A stretch of DNA of 64,000 nucleotides from assembly GCA_007570785.1 (NCBI GenBank), contig ML660203.1, forward strand, positions 7,994,638 to 8,058,637, written 5' to 3'. The position numbers and the translations under genes are program-made. Source of the DNA: Antilocapra americana (Eukaryota; Chordata; Mammalia; Artiodactyla; Antilocapridae). Of this stretch, positions 53,486-63,428 are shown piece after piece; the first letter of the stretch is position 1, and every line of letters begins with the position of its first letter. Below the pieces are notes generated by a model. The model searched no databases and had not been told where the DNA came from. It saw only the letters and a program-made list of their open reading frames with translations.

Positions 53486-54300
53486 AGGTACCTGGTGGTT
53501 CAGATGGTTAAGAATCTGCCTGCAATGCAGATCTGGATTCAATCCCTGTGTCAGGAAGATGTCCTGGAGAAGGAAATGGCAACCCACTCCAGTATTCTTG
53601 CCTGGGAAATCCTATGATGGAAAGCCTGGTGGGCTATAGTTCATGGGGTTGAAAAGAGTCAGACACAGTTCAGTTCAGTCTCTCAGTCATGTCCAACTCT
53701 TTGCATCCCCATGGACTGTAGCACGCCAGGCTTCTCTGTCCATCACAAACTCCCAGAGCTTACTCAAACTCATGCCCATCGAATCTGTGATGCCATCCAG
53801 CCATCTCATCCTCTGAAGTCCCCTTCTCCTCCTGCCTTCAATCTTTCCCAGCATCAGGGTCTTTCCAAATGAGTCAGCTCTTCACATCAGGTGGCCAAAG
53901 TATTGGAGCTTCAGCTACAGCATCAGTTCTTCCAATGAATATTCAGGACTGATTTCCTTTAGGATTGACTGGTTTAATCTCTTTGCAGTTCAAGGGAGAC
54001 TCAAGGGTCTTCCCCAACACCACAGCTCGAAAGCATCAATTCTTCAGTGCTCAGCTTTTTTTTTATGGTCTAGCTGTCACATGCATACATGAATATAGGA
54101 AAAACCATAGCTTTGACTAGACCGACCTTTGTTGGCAAAGTAATGTCTCTGCTTTTTAATATGCTGTCTAGGTTGGTCATAGCTTTTCTTCCAAGGAGCA
54201 AGCATCTTTTAATATCATGGCTGCAGTCACCAACTACAATGATTTTGGAGCCCAGAAAATAAGGTCCGACACAGCTGAGTGACTAACACTTTCACTTTGA
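53486..54300 (+). mobile_element. Bov-tA SINE with BovB inserted in its tail
   Basis: Bov-tA head and body 53486-53665 ('tacctggtggttcagatggt' to 'aaagagtcagacaca'). The last 35 bp resume at 54265 (GTCCGACACAGCTGAGTGAC and 'taacactttcactttg'). TC(A/C)GACACAG is present on both sides of the BovB insert. Confidence 0.92.
53666..54264 (-). mobile_element. BovB LINE 3' fragment (600 bp)
   Basis: Antisense, well preserved: 'gttcagttcagtctctcagt' to 'gattttggagcccagaaaat'. It retains the ORF2 C-terminal region, with stops. Confidence 0.96.
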
Positions 54301-54310
54301 CTGTATATAC

Positions 54311-54576
54311 AAGGACTTCCTAGGTGGTACTAGTGGTAAAGAACCTACCTGCCTAGTACAGGAGACATAAGAAATGTGGGTTCATTCCCTGGGATGGGAA
54401 GATCACCTGGAGGAGGGTATGGTAACCCATTCCAGTATTCTTGTCTGGGAAATTCCATAGATAGGGGAGCCTGGTGGGCTACAGTCCATGGGATTACAAA
54501 GAGAATCCCATGGACAGAGGAGCCTGGAGGCCCATACAGTTGCAAAAAATCAGACACAACTGAAGCAACTTTAGCA
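54311..54576 (+). mobile_element. Bov-tA SINE with duplicated tail segment
   Basis: Sense copy. After 'gtccatgggattacaaagag' the sequence jumps back to AATCCCATGGACAGAGGAGC and repeats the tail (54501-54560), so about 55 bp is present twice in diverged form. Confidence 0.9.
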
Positions 54577-54579
54577 GGC

Positions 54580-54912
54580 ATGCATGGTACCTAAATTCAA
54601 ATTTTCTTATTTGCTCAGTGTGGAAAATACCTAAATCACAGAATTGAGGAAAATCAACTTTGTTTTATGTAAACTAAAAAAGGCCAACCAAAGTGAAATT
54701 ATGTTTGATAAAATGAACAATTTTAAATTAGAAATATATAATATTTGTCTCCCAGAGAATATATATATATATATATTTATTTATTTCAGTTATTTTGTCT
54801 CTTATTAACAACATCTGGGCATACTAATTTTATCTTTCTAATGCTATTTTTAAAGCAACAATGGAGGTAAGGAAATATCCTTTACTTTTGAAAATATTTT
54901 TAGTATAGTCTT
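54580..54912. other. AT-rich single-copy DNA with (TA)n
   Basis: (TA)9 at 54759-54776 followed by (TTTA)n. No gene or repeat family recognised. Confidence 0.5.
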
Positions 54913-55026
54913 GTTTAGTTGTTAAATCGCATCCAACTCTCTGTAGCCCCATGAAAAGAGGAGCCTGGCTTTTCATGGGATTTCCCAGGCAAGAATACTG
55001 GAGTGGGTTGCCATTTCCTTCTCCAC
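54913..55026 (-). mobile_element. Bov-A SINE monomer with an internal inversion
   Basis: Antisense Bov-A from 'tgtttagttgttaaatcgca' to 'ccatttccttctcca'. At 54947-54979 the expected CCAGGCTCCT core is present as its reverse complement AGGAGCCTGG between inverted arms CCATGAAAAG and CTTTTCATGG. Confidence 0.88.
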
Positions 55027-55317
55027 ATTTGTGGTTTTGATTTCACCACCCTATTTGGTTACATGTTCCTGTATGATGATCTGCAGAGGCTCATGGCTCA
55101 GCTCAAACTCCCTTGAGGGCAAACACCCACTGAGTGGAATGACAGGTAGAGTGAATTGTGCTTTTAAAATTAGTTTTCCCTCCTCTCTGTTTTCCTAAGG
55201 ATATAGTTGAATTTATATAAGTTCAATGTACATATGATCCAAATGTACTGTTGAACAAATGAAAGCACAGGTAGATAGAAGAGGAGATAGGTAAATGGAT
55301 CAAAAAACAATGGATGG
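55027..55317. other. Single-copy DNA
   Basis: Nothing recognised. Confidence 0.4.
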
Positions 55318-55463
55318 ATTAGAATTCCATGGTTGTCCAGTGGTTAGGACTCAACGCTTCCAGGGCAGGGGCCATGAGTTCAATCCCTGGTACAGAAACT
55401 AAACTAAGATTCCACAAGCCATTCCAAGTTCAGCACAGCCAAACATGGAAAAAAAAAAAAAAA
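55318..55463 (+). mobile_element. CHR-type tRNA SINE
   Basis: 'gattagaattccatggttgt' head, 'gagttcaatccctggtacag', 'cagcacagccaaacatgg' and an A16 tail. Confidence 0.9.
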
Positions 55464-55506
55464 GGATGCATGGGTGGAAGAGAGTGGCTGTACTAACGGA
55501 AGGATG

Positions 55507-55639
55507 CTGCTGCTGCTAAGTCGCTTCAGTCGTGTCCGACTCTGTGAGACCCCATAGACAGCAGCCCACCAGGCTCCTCTGTCCCTGGGATTCTCTCAGG
55601 CAAGAATACTGGAGTAGGTTGCCATTTCCTTCTCCAGAT
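55507..55639 (-). mobile_element. Bov-A2-type monomer
   Basis: Antisense unit starting CTGCTGCTGCTAAGTCGCTT and ending TTGCCATTTCCTTCTCCAGA. Perfect 9-bp target-site duplication GGAAGGATG (55498-55506, 55640-55648). A single unit where Bov-A2 is usually a dimer. Confidence 0.92.
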
Positions 55640-55648
55640 GGAAGGATG

Positions 55649-55974
55649 ACAGATAAACAAATAAAATAATCTCTGTTCCTCTGCACCAGATCAAGCCCTG
55701 CCTTGTTACCACCAGCCTTGTTGCCTAGACCTCAGAAATCAAACCTCAATCAAGCTACTTTCTTGGACCCACTCAGACAACTCCTCCCCACCCTCCCGGC
55801 CCATTCTAACTTCACAAAGCTGCTTCCGTCTATCTCCACTCAGAGCAGCCACTCACTCAAACTGGTCTCGTAGCTTTGACAGCCAACACCCACCTCCTGC
55901 CTATAGCAGCAAAGTATGTTTATAGCCAATTAGGTGACAGTGATGGTCACAACAATGTCTCCAATTCCACATGC
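55649..55974. other. Single-copy DNA
   Basis: Nothing recognised. Confidence 0.4.
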
Positions 55975-56620
55975 TGTCCCATCAAGAGGTAAGGTCTATG
56001 TTCCTTTCCCTTGAAACTGGGTAGGCTTGTGATCCATTGCAGAAGTGATACAAGGCTATGTGATTGCCAAGATTAGGTCATCAAAGGTGCTACAACCTCC
56101 ACTTGGCCGTTTCGGAATACTCGCTCTTAGAACCCAACCGCCATTCCGTGAGGAAATCCAGTTTAGACTGGGAAGAGGTGGTATTGAAGGGCCCCCCATA
56201 GTTGTTCTGACAGACAGCCCCACTGAGGTCCCGGCCAACAGCCAGCATCAACCATCAGACGTGTGAGTGAAGGTATTCCAGATGATTCTAGCCTTCAGCT
56301 GTTGTGTCACCCCCAGCAACTGAGCCTTCCCAGAGGAAGCCCCAGAAATCGAGAAGCATACCCCTCTCCCCATCGTGCCCTTTTCATGTTCTTTTCTTAA
56401 AAAACTGGCCATGCCGTGTGGCATTTGGGATCTCAGTTCCCTGGCTAGAAATCAAAACTGCATCCTCTACATTGAAAGTGTGGAGTCTTAACCGGTGGAC
56501 CACCAGGGAAGTCTTCTTGTTCATGTTCTTGACCTACAGAGTCTGTGAGCATAATTAAATAGACAGATTGTGCCTCTAAGTTTTAGGGTGATTTGTTTTG
56601 CAGTAATAGTAGCTGAAACA
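55975..56620 (+). repeat. MLT1 (ERVL-MaLR) LTR split by a CHR SINE
   Basis: 'ggctatgtgattgccaagat', 'ttaggtcatcaaaggtgcta', 'gaacccaaccgccattccgt', 'cagacgtgtgagtgaaggta' (55975-56403) and, after the SINE, 'ttttagggtgatttgttttg' with 'agtagctgaaaca' (56531-56620). Ancient solo LTR, non-coding. Confidence 0.88.
56404..56519 (-). mobile_element. CHR-type tRNA SINE
   Basis: Antisense: 'ggccatgccgtgtggcattt' to 'accggtggaccaccagggaa'. Perfect 11-bp target-site duplication TTCATGTTCTT (56393-56403 and 56520-56530) in the MLT1. Confidence 0.95.
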
Positions 56621-57002
56621 TCCAGGCCCTGATTTGACTGCCCTTGGGGAGGTGAGGGGGTGGGTCTAAGCCCTGAATTGCTCTGAATCCCACAACAGTT
56701 GTATCTGAGGTCCAGTGGGTTTGGGGAGCAGACTTCTACCAAGCTCTCTCTCCCTGACTTTTGAGGGTAGAATGAGGTCAGCTTCCGGGTGTCCTGGATT
56801 CCCCACAGACAGGGGTCAAGACCAGGCTGGGGCCCCTGTTGATGAGATGGGGCTTCTGAGCAGGAGCTCGACTCCAGCAAAAGCGTGTTCTGGTTCCATC
56901 TGAGACTGGCCTGGTTTGCTTCCAGGTTTTGTTCTTTTTAAAACTGGTTCACTCAGTAGGTATTTAAGACAAAAACCACAGTCTGATTCGAGGGGAAAAA
57001 AT
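56621..57002. other. Single-copy DNA
   Basis: Nothing recognised. Confidence 0.4.
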
Positions 57003-57225
57003 AGTATTGGGGTCTAGGAATCCAACAGATCTAGGTTGAATCCCAGCTCAGCCACTTGCTCACCACATGGTCTTAGAAGTGACATCACCTCTCTGGGCCT
57101 CTTCTGTGTAGTGGGGAGAAGAAAAGCTACCTTGTCCTGGGTTTGTTGTGAGAAGAAATAAGCACTTTGGAAGGCACCCTGCTCTATGCCTGGCATACAG
57201 TAGGAGCTCAATAAATGTCAGTTAC
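57003..57225 (+). repeat. MIR SINE, nearly full length
   Basis: 'ttgaatcccagctcagccac', 'ctctctgggcctcttctgtg', 'gtttgttgtgagaagaaata' and 'ggcatacagtaggagctcaa' plus TAAATG. Confidence 0.9.
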
Positions 57226-57239
57226 CTTTCCTTACTCCT

Positions 57240-57510
57240 GAGTGGAGTATGGCTATAACCCATTTCTCTTCCAGTCACAAAGCCTAGTACAGAGCCTTGT
57301 ATACCCTAAGTGCTCAATAAATGTATCTCAAATAAATGGATTAATTTCTGTCTTCTCAGCTCCTCTCTAATCTCAATCTACATGTTGATATGTCTCTTCC
57401 CCAATTAACACTGACATCCTTAGGGGCAAGGATGCTCACTCTTATTCGCTTTGTTTTCATTCTTTTGTATCTTCAGTATACAGTGGGTGCTTAATCGGTG
57501 ATTACTAAAG
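57240..57510 (+). repeat. Two L2 3' ends
   Basis: 57250-57340: 'agagccttgtataccctaag' and 'tgctcaataaatgtatctca'. 57405-57510: 'gacatccttaggggcaagga' with 'tatacagtgggtgcttaatc'. Confidence 0.65.
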
Positions 57511-57604
57511 CAAAGCAAGAGCCTTCCAGGTTCAGCAAAGAGTCCTGCGGTCAGGATCTGCAACAGGCTCCTGAGGAGGATTTATAGCAAACTGCCCCAA
57601 TACA

Positions 57605-57703
57605 GCTTGTGATTCATGCAGCCCGGCATTTCGCAGAATGTCCTCTGCATATAAGTTAAATAAGCAAGGTAACAGTATACAGCCTTGATGTACTCCTTTC
57701 CCA
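57605..57703 (-). mobile_element. BovB internal fragment
   Basis: 'tgcatataagttaaataagc' and 'agtatacagccttgatgtac' belong to the RT region of BovB. Neither BovB end is present, so it is an orphaned internal piece. Confidence 0.88.
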
Positions 57704-57926
57704 GTACAGAGCTCTCAGCTACTCAGCTTTCCACTGATCATCCACTTCTTTACTAGAATCATCTGCTGACCAGCACGTCCCACTCTAGCACCACGAGCCC
57801 CCGCATTTTGTCATCATAGCTCACATGCTAGATGCAGTCCCAAGGGTATCCACAGGCCCTGGATACTTCTCAAAATTTTTTCTAGGTCAGGAAAGCACAC
57901 ACGTTTTTGCAGAGTGTCTTAAATTC

Positions 57927-58040
57927 AGTTCAATTCAGTCATTCAGTCGTGTCTGACTCTTTGCAACTCCATGGACTACAGCACACCAGGCTTCTCTGAA
58001 AGCCAACTCCCAGAGCTTACTCAAACTCAGGTCCATTAGA
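57927..58040 (-). mobile_element. BovB LINE 3' stub
   Basis: 'gttcaattcagtcattcagt' to 'gagcttactcaaactcaggt'. It has a deletion of the CCATC segment (CTCTG joined to AAAGCC). 57704-57926 before it is unrecognised. Confidence 0.93.
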
Positions 58041-59681
58041 AAGTGTCTTAGGTCAGGTTTTCTCCCAGTGCAGATCCTGGATGAGGACTGGGCTGCAATA
58101 GTTGAGCTGCGATGAAGGGAAGGAGCCAGGAAAGGGAGGGACACCAAGAACAGGACTAATCCTTGAGTTACCGCTGTGGCTGTCTGTCCCACTGAGGGGT
58201 GAGGAAGGCTTTCTCCACCACCCCTGTCCCCGTGGTTAAGGGTGGCTCCTGGGGGCATGAAGGTCCTAGGACTTCTGGTTGAGTGTCACCCAATGGCAGA
58301 GAACACCTTCAGGCAGAGAGGCCAAAAACCGCCAGGGAAGGTGGGCAGGGCACACCAGCCCCTGCCACAGTGCCATATTCACACAAGCCCTCTTGTCGCA
58401 GGGGAATGACTATCAACAGACTTCAGTGCTCACGGCTTAGGGTACAAGTGACAGGCTCCTTTATCTTTCACTCAAGGATGCAAGTGAGTGGGGGCTCACC
58501 GTTTTATGACTCTGAATCCCCTCAAATTGATCATTAAAGTGATTCATTTGGAAAATCAAAGGACTTTAACAGTTGTCTGCATAACAAACCTCAGATCCCA
58601 ATGGAGAGGTTGGAAGCCACTGCCCCCTGGGACAGAGACAATAATTTCCCAGTGTCCTCTGAATCCCCAAAGTCTGGTTCCCTTGGGTCCAGCCTGCTTC
58701 ACGTGGGCTGCAGGCTCCAGCCCCTCAGATCTCTCTGCACGTCCAGATGACAGGAGGAAGCGGCTCTTCCAGGGTCCCCCCTCCCAGGCTGTGGGTAGCT
58801 CAGAGGTTTTATAAGCAGATCTTTGCAGGAAACCACCCACCACAGGCAGCCCCTTTTCTTGTAGTTTTCCCAAAGTTACATTGTAACTAACTTTTAAACC
58901 AGGCACCCCCATTCTCTACTCATCCCCCAGCCACGCACACCCTTCAGATCTTTTGATCACACAATACCTTGCCTAATCTGTTGGTTCTTTCCATAGATCA
59001 AAGAAGTAGAAATGAAGACAGATCTCTCCCCCAGCTTCCCCTTCAGTCATCTCCCGCACAAACTGTGTGCCCACATTGTGTGAACAAGATAATCTAGGGG
59101 AAGATCACAAGAAGCCCATGAGCCTGCAGGCAGTGGGGGCTGGCAACGACTTTGACCCTCTGTCTCAATGATTAACAGAGATTACTTCCCTTCTCTCTTT
59201 AAAACTTCCAGGGCTGAGAAGAATTTTCTAGGGTGATTTTTGAACTACATTGCTAGCATTCTGATTAAAGGCATTATTTCCTTTCTATCAACATCTGTGA
59301 GTATTGATTTGGTAAGCGGTAAGCAGTGGGACCCCCAATTCAATAACAGATTCTGTAGCTTCCCCCAGATGACTCCTCCAGAAGCCAGGTCTCTTTCAAG
59401 CTGTTCCTTTACCTCTTAGCAGCCATTTGTAGATTGAGGCTTCTTGTATTTTCTAGACTTTTCCTGAACCTGTTTCAGGAAGGGCCAGCTCTGAATAGCA
59501 GAATTGGGGCATAACAGTGATAATAACAAAGATAACAAGAATAACAATACTTGTCTCCCTGAATCATTTTTAGAGTGAGGCAGAATATAGAGGAAAGACT
59601 ATCTCACATTTATCTGGCATTTTGCAGCCTACCAAATGATGGCTCACATATGAATAATTTCCAAAACACTTTGTTATTGTA
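58041..59681. other. 1.6 kb without recognised repeats
   Basis: The longest stretch without a confident repeat outside the CpG-island region. Two patches look unlike neutral DNA: 58518-58575 (TTGATCATTAAAG, ATTCATTTGG, AATCAAAGGAC) and 58960-59340 (CAATGATTAACAGAG, TTCTGATTAAAGG, TATTGATTTGG). No exon with credible splice sites found by eye. Confidence 0.4.
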
Positions 59682-59838
59682 TAAAGTCCCTAAGTCATGT
59701 CCAACTCTTTGCAATCTCATGGACTATGGCATGCCAGGCTCCTCTGTCCTTCCACTATCTCCCAGAGTTTCCTCAAACTCATGTCCATTATTGAATCGGT
59801 GATGCTGTATAGCCCTCTCATCCTCTGCTGTGCCCTTT
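59682..59838 (-). mobile_element. BovB LINE 3' fragment
   Basis: 'tccctaagtcatgtccaact' to 'gccctctcatcctctgctgt'. Confidence 0.93.
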
Positions 59839-59839
59839 A

Positions 59840-59938
59840 CTACCAAGTGAAAATTGCTGGGGTTATAGGGGTGAACGAGGTGGACATAGTCCCTATCCTC
59901 ATGGAGCTCACATTCTAGTGAGAAAGATGGACAAGACA
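59840..59938 (-). repeat. L2 LINE 3' end, antisense
   Basis: 'gacatagtccctatcctcat' and 'ggagctcacattctagtgag' with 'aaagatggacaagaca'. Confidence 0.8.
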
Positions 59939-59949
59939 TAAGAAATTAG

Positions 59950-60087
59950 GGACTTCCCTGGTGATCCAGTGGCTAAGATTCTGCGTTCCCAAAGCAGAGG
60001 GCCCAGGGTTTGATCCCTGGTCAGGGAACTAGATCCCACATGCCTCAATTAAGGCCTGGCATAGCCAAATAAATATTTTTTTTAAAA
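59950..60087 (+). mobile_element. CHR-type tRNA SINE
   Basis: GGGACTTCCCTGGTGATCCA head, 'gggtttgatccctggtcagg', 'agatcccacatgcctcaatt' and an AAATAAAT tail. Flanked by AAGAAAT on both sides. Confidence 0.94.
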
Positions 60088-60109
60088 AGAAATAAGCCAT
60101 TAGACAAAT

Positions 60110-60450
60110 TGTGACAATCAATAGCATTTGATAAATACTTGCTGAGTGCCAAACACTGTACTAAATTCTTTGCATGGATTATACCATTCAGTCCTTACAA
60201 TACTATTTTGAAGTCATAATGTTTTGCCTCCAATATATAGATGAAGGAACTGAGGAACAGAGAGGTAAGCAATCTGCTTGAGGCCGCATAGCCAGCCAGA
60301 GGCACAGCTGGGAATTCTGAAGCTGAGATCTTCTGATTCCAAAACCCATGTTCTCAGCGAGGCTTTCTCAGCCCTTTGCTCTCTGCCCCTCAGTTTCTCT
60401 ACTTGTAAAATAGGAGAAAATAATAGTACCCACCCCAGCCACCCTCATCA
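60110..60450. repeat. MIR (-) then MIR (+)
   Basis: 60110-60350 antisense: 'tgccaaacactgtactaaat', 'gatgaaggaactgaggaaca', 'ggccgcatagccagccagag'. 60370-60450 sense: 'cctcagtttctctacttgta' with 'aataatagtacccacc'. Opposed pair. Confidence 0.8.
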
Positions 60451-60884
60451 CAATAACCAAGAGAGCGGTGGGAACACTCTTGTAAATGGCCAAGTGTGAG
60501 CTTCTGGTTTTCTTATTGCTGACTGAAACTCTGGGCTCTTGTGCCTGCCCCCCACCACTGAGGGCTGCCTGCATGTGGCTTGATCCATAGCCACCTGGCA
60601 GGGCTCTTGGTTCACAGAAAAAGCCCATTTCCCTCATCAGTCCTCCGATGACAATATGGTTCTGTGCTGATTTAATTATAGATTAATCAGGAAAGTGGGG
60701 TTGGAGTGAGGGCTCTCCTCTTTTCTTCAGCTAGCTGGAACATGACCCCCGAGTGCACATACATGTGACGGACAGAGGTAAGCTCCCCGCTCTAGCTCCC
60801 TGCCTCAGGGGAGAATTGAAGCCAGTCCAGACCCCTCTGAGTGGGGCTCAGGATTCTCCCAGCTCCATCTGACACCTCCCAAAC
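60451..60884. other. Single-copy DNA with an ATTA cluster
   Basis: At 60670-60690, TTTAATTATAGATTAATCAGG combines TAATTA and GATTAATC, the type of site bound by paired/bicoid-class homeodomains. Everything else is unrecognised. Confidence 0.35.
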
Positions 60885-61405
60885 TGAGTTTCCAGCCCCT
60901 TTGCTGTCCCTTAGACACTAACTGTCCTTCTTATTCCATCCCATTTCTTTACAGCCACTTTTCTGTTCTTCAAGTTTTTTTTTTTTTTTTAATGTGGACC
61001 ATTTAAAAAATCTTAATTGAATTTGTTACAACATTGTTTCTGTTTTATGCTTTGGTTTTTTGGCTATGAGGCATGTGGGATCTTAGTTCTCTGATCAGGG
61101 ATCAGACCCCCATCTCCTGCATTGGAAGGTTAAGTCTTAACTACTCGACTGCCAGAGAGGTCCCAATAGCCACATTTTCAGGGTTCAGCCTAAATGTCGC
61201 CTCCTGCAGGAAGCCTTCCCTGATGCTCCAGCTGGAATGGCTTTTTCCATTCCTCTTCTGATTTTCCATGGAAATTGATCTGGCTTCATCTGAAGGTCCT
61301 ATTTCTTACTGTGAGCTCATCTCCTTCATGGGATGAGATCTCCTGGAGGACAAGTTGTGTCCCCAGCATCCAGCAGGAGCTGGCATCAGTAAGTTGACAG
61401 AATGA
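60885..61405 (+). repeat. L2 LINE split by a CHR-type SINE
   Basis: 60885-60975 and 61165-61405: 'ttcagcctaaatgtcgcctc', 'aggaagccttccctgatgct', 'gtccccagcatccagcagga'. Confidence 0.75.
60976..61164 (-). mobile_element. CHR-type SINE, antisense
   Basis: T18 tail, 'ttttggctatgaggcatgtg', 'ggatcttagttctctgatca' and 'cttaactactcgactgccag'. Confidence 0.88.
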
Positions 61406-61754
61406 ACAGTGAACAGACTAACTCTACAGAGAAATTCCCATGGGCTTGAAGAGCCTGGAGCCAAGAGCCTCCTGCCAGAGCCCCAGCCTCAGGAGGACCT
61501 GCTGGCCCCAGGAAGTGCTCATGCATCCACACTTGAGGCCTTTCCTCAGAGGCTGGATGGCTTCTTGGGCTTCTCCTGCCTTCCTGGGGACTGGCCTCCT
61601 GACAGTCATTCAAGGGGAGCTGGTATCAGCAGGTAGGCACAGGCTGGGGAGAAACACCACTCACCCCACTTCTTCCTTGGCCAAAACAGACCCAGGCATC
61701 AGCCCGCGGCTGCCTTATTTCTCCCTGGGGAACCAGACCAGATGAACCACCACT
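61406..61754. other. Single-copy DNA
   Basis: Nothing recognised. Confidence 0.4.
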
Positions 61755-62225
61755 CAGCGGTGACCATAATGATGATGTTGGAACTTATCGATTGCTTATA
61801 CCCACTCCTACCCCCTCCCAGCCCACCCTGTGATCACTGACATGTATTATTTCTTGCAACACTTCCAGTGCCCCAGGGCAGTGCCAATGTGTGCATGCTA
61901 AGTTGCTTCAAGGTGTCCCACTCTTTATGATCCCATGGACTGTAGACTGCCAGACTCCTCTGTCCATGGGATTCTCTAGGCAAGAATACTGGAGTGGATT
62001 GCCATGCCCTCCTCCAGGGTATCTTCCCAACCCAGGGATTGAACCCATGTCTCTTATGTCCCCTGCATTGACAGGTGGGTTCTTTATCACTAGCGCCACC
62101 TGGGAAGCCCCAGGAGTGCCAAAACTGGCCCCTTTTGCAGATGAGTAAACTGAGAGGTGAAGCCACTTCCTTAGCAACCAACAGAGAAGGATTTAAAAGC
62201 CAGTTTGGCTCCAGAGCCTGCACCC
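61755..62225 (-). repeat. MIR SINE split by Bov-tA
   Basis: 61755-61887 ('aacttatcgattgcttatac', 'gtattatttcttgcaacact') and 62114-62225 ('gcagatgagtaaactgagag', 'ccagtttggctccagagcct'). Confidence 0.78.
61888..62113 (-). mobile_element. Bov-tA SINE
   Basis: Antisense full-length copy ending GCGCCACCTGGGAAGCCCC. AGTGCCAA at 61880-61887 and 62114-62121 is the target-site duplication. Confidence 0.94.
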
Positions 62226-62269
62226 AGTGACTCCTCGGGCAGGCTGTACTCTAGGCCACCTGCCTGGCT

Positions 62270-62700
62270 TTAACCCAGGCCCTTGACCGTGGGGAGCCCT
62301 TGCCGCGGGTGGGATCCGTAGGCCCCGGCCCGCTGCCCATGGCGCCGGCACCTGGCAGCCTTTCGGGTGGCATGAATGAACCGGCTCATGAATATGCAGG
62401 CAGGCCCGCGCGCAGAGCGCTCGCGGCTAAATCTGATCACAATGCGGAATAAATTAAGCGCCAGGATAAATGCATTAAAAATCACGGTCGGAGGAACACG
62501 CTGTTCAGGGAGGGGTCTGGAAAGTGGGGAGAGGAGCAAGTGGGAGAAGCTCCGTCAGGCGCTGCCAGCCGCTCCCCAACAGCCCCAAATGAAGTTCCCT
62601 TCCGTGGGGGAGGACTCTCCCTTCATCTCCACCCTCCCCGCAGTTCCTATGGAAACGCAGAGCGAGTTTAGGAGGGAAAACGCCTGGCGATGAGCGGTAT
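62270..62700. promoter_or_regulatory. Candidate conserved non-coding element
   Basis: Repeat-free and locally CpG-bearing on its left part (62290-62425), then a motif-dense AT-rich part: ATGAATATGCAG (62388-62399, POU-dimer-like), ATCTGATCACAATG, GAATAAATTAAGCG (62447-62460) and ATAAATGCATTAAAAATCAC (62466-62485). CpG retention outside a promoter plus homeodomain/POU sites is the look of a developmental enhancer. Inference only. Confidence 0.45.
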
Positions 62701-62936
62701 GGGAAGGGACCAAGAATAGCTGCTGGAACTGGGGCTGCGAACAGGTGTCAGTGGGGCCTCTTTCCTGACATGGGATGAAAGGGAGAGCCTGCCTTGTGCA
62801 GCCATACAGCAGCGCCCCAGTCACCCAACAAGCTCCTGGCAGCATCCAGACAGGGGATGTGGGAAGAGGACCACGTTTGTCCAGACCCAGGGTCCAATAC
62901 TGATGGCAGATGTCCTTGGGTAAAAGCATAGTAATA

Positions 62937-63148
62937 TGCTCTTCCCAGGTGGCTCAGATGGTAAAGCATCTGCCTGCAATGCAGAGAACCTGGGTTCCAT
63001 CCCTGGATGGGAAAGATCCCCTGGAGAAGGAAAGGCAACTCACTTCATTATTCTTGCCTGGAGAATTCCAAGGACAGAGGAGCCTGACGGGCTACAGTCC
63101 ATGGGGTCACAAAGAGTTGGACACGACAGAAGCGACTTAGCACATACG
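62937..63148 (+). mobile_element. Bov-tA SINE
   Basis: Sense full-length: CTCTTCCCAGGTGGCTCAGA head to GTTGGACACGACAGAAGCGA. Confidence 0.95.
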
Positions 63149-63200
63149 TGTGTGTGTGCATACACATACGCACGGATGTGTACGCACACATATAAAAAGC
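63149..63200. repeat. Impure (TG/CA)n tract
   Basis: GTGTGTGTGTGCATACACAT followed by degenerate CA/TG units, at the 3' end of the Bov-tA. Confidence 0.85.
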
Positions 63201-63214
63201 TTAGTGTTTTACGG

Positions 63215-63428
63215 CAAAACCCTTTTTAAAAAAATTATTAATTAACTTATTTGGCTGTGTCAGGCCTTAGTTGTTGCGTGAAGGGTCTCTGTCACAGGGA
63301 TCGTTCCGTTTCAGCACACGGGCTTCAGTAGTTGCAACACTCAGGCCTAGTTTCTCAGAAGCATGTGGGATCTTAGTTCCCCAACCAGGGATTGAGTCCA
63401 CATCCCTTGCACTGCAACGTGGATTCTT
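63215..63428 (-). mobile_element. Long CHR-type SINE, antisense, head truncated
   Basis: 'acttatttggctgtgtcagg', 'gcttcagtagttgcaacact', 'ggatcttagttccccaacca' and 'ccttgcactgcaacgtggat', then the head is replaced at 63428 by L1. Confidence 0.9.
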
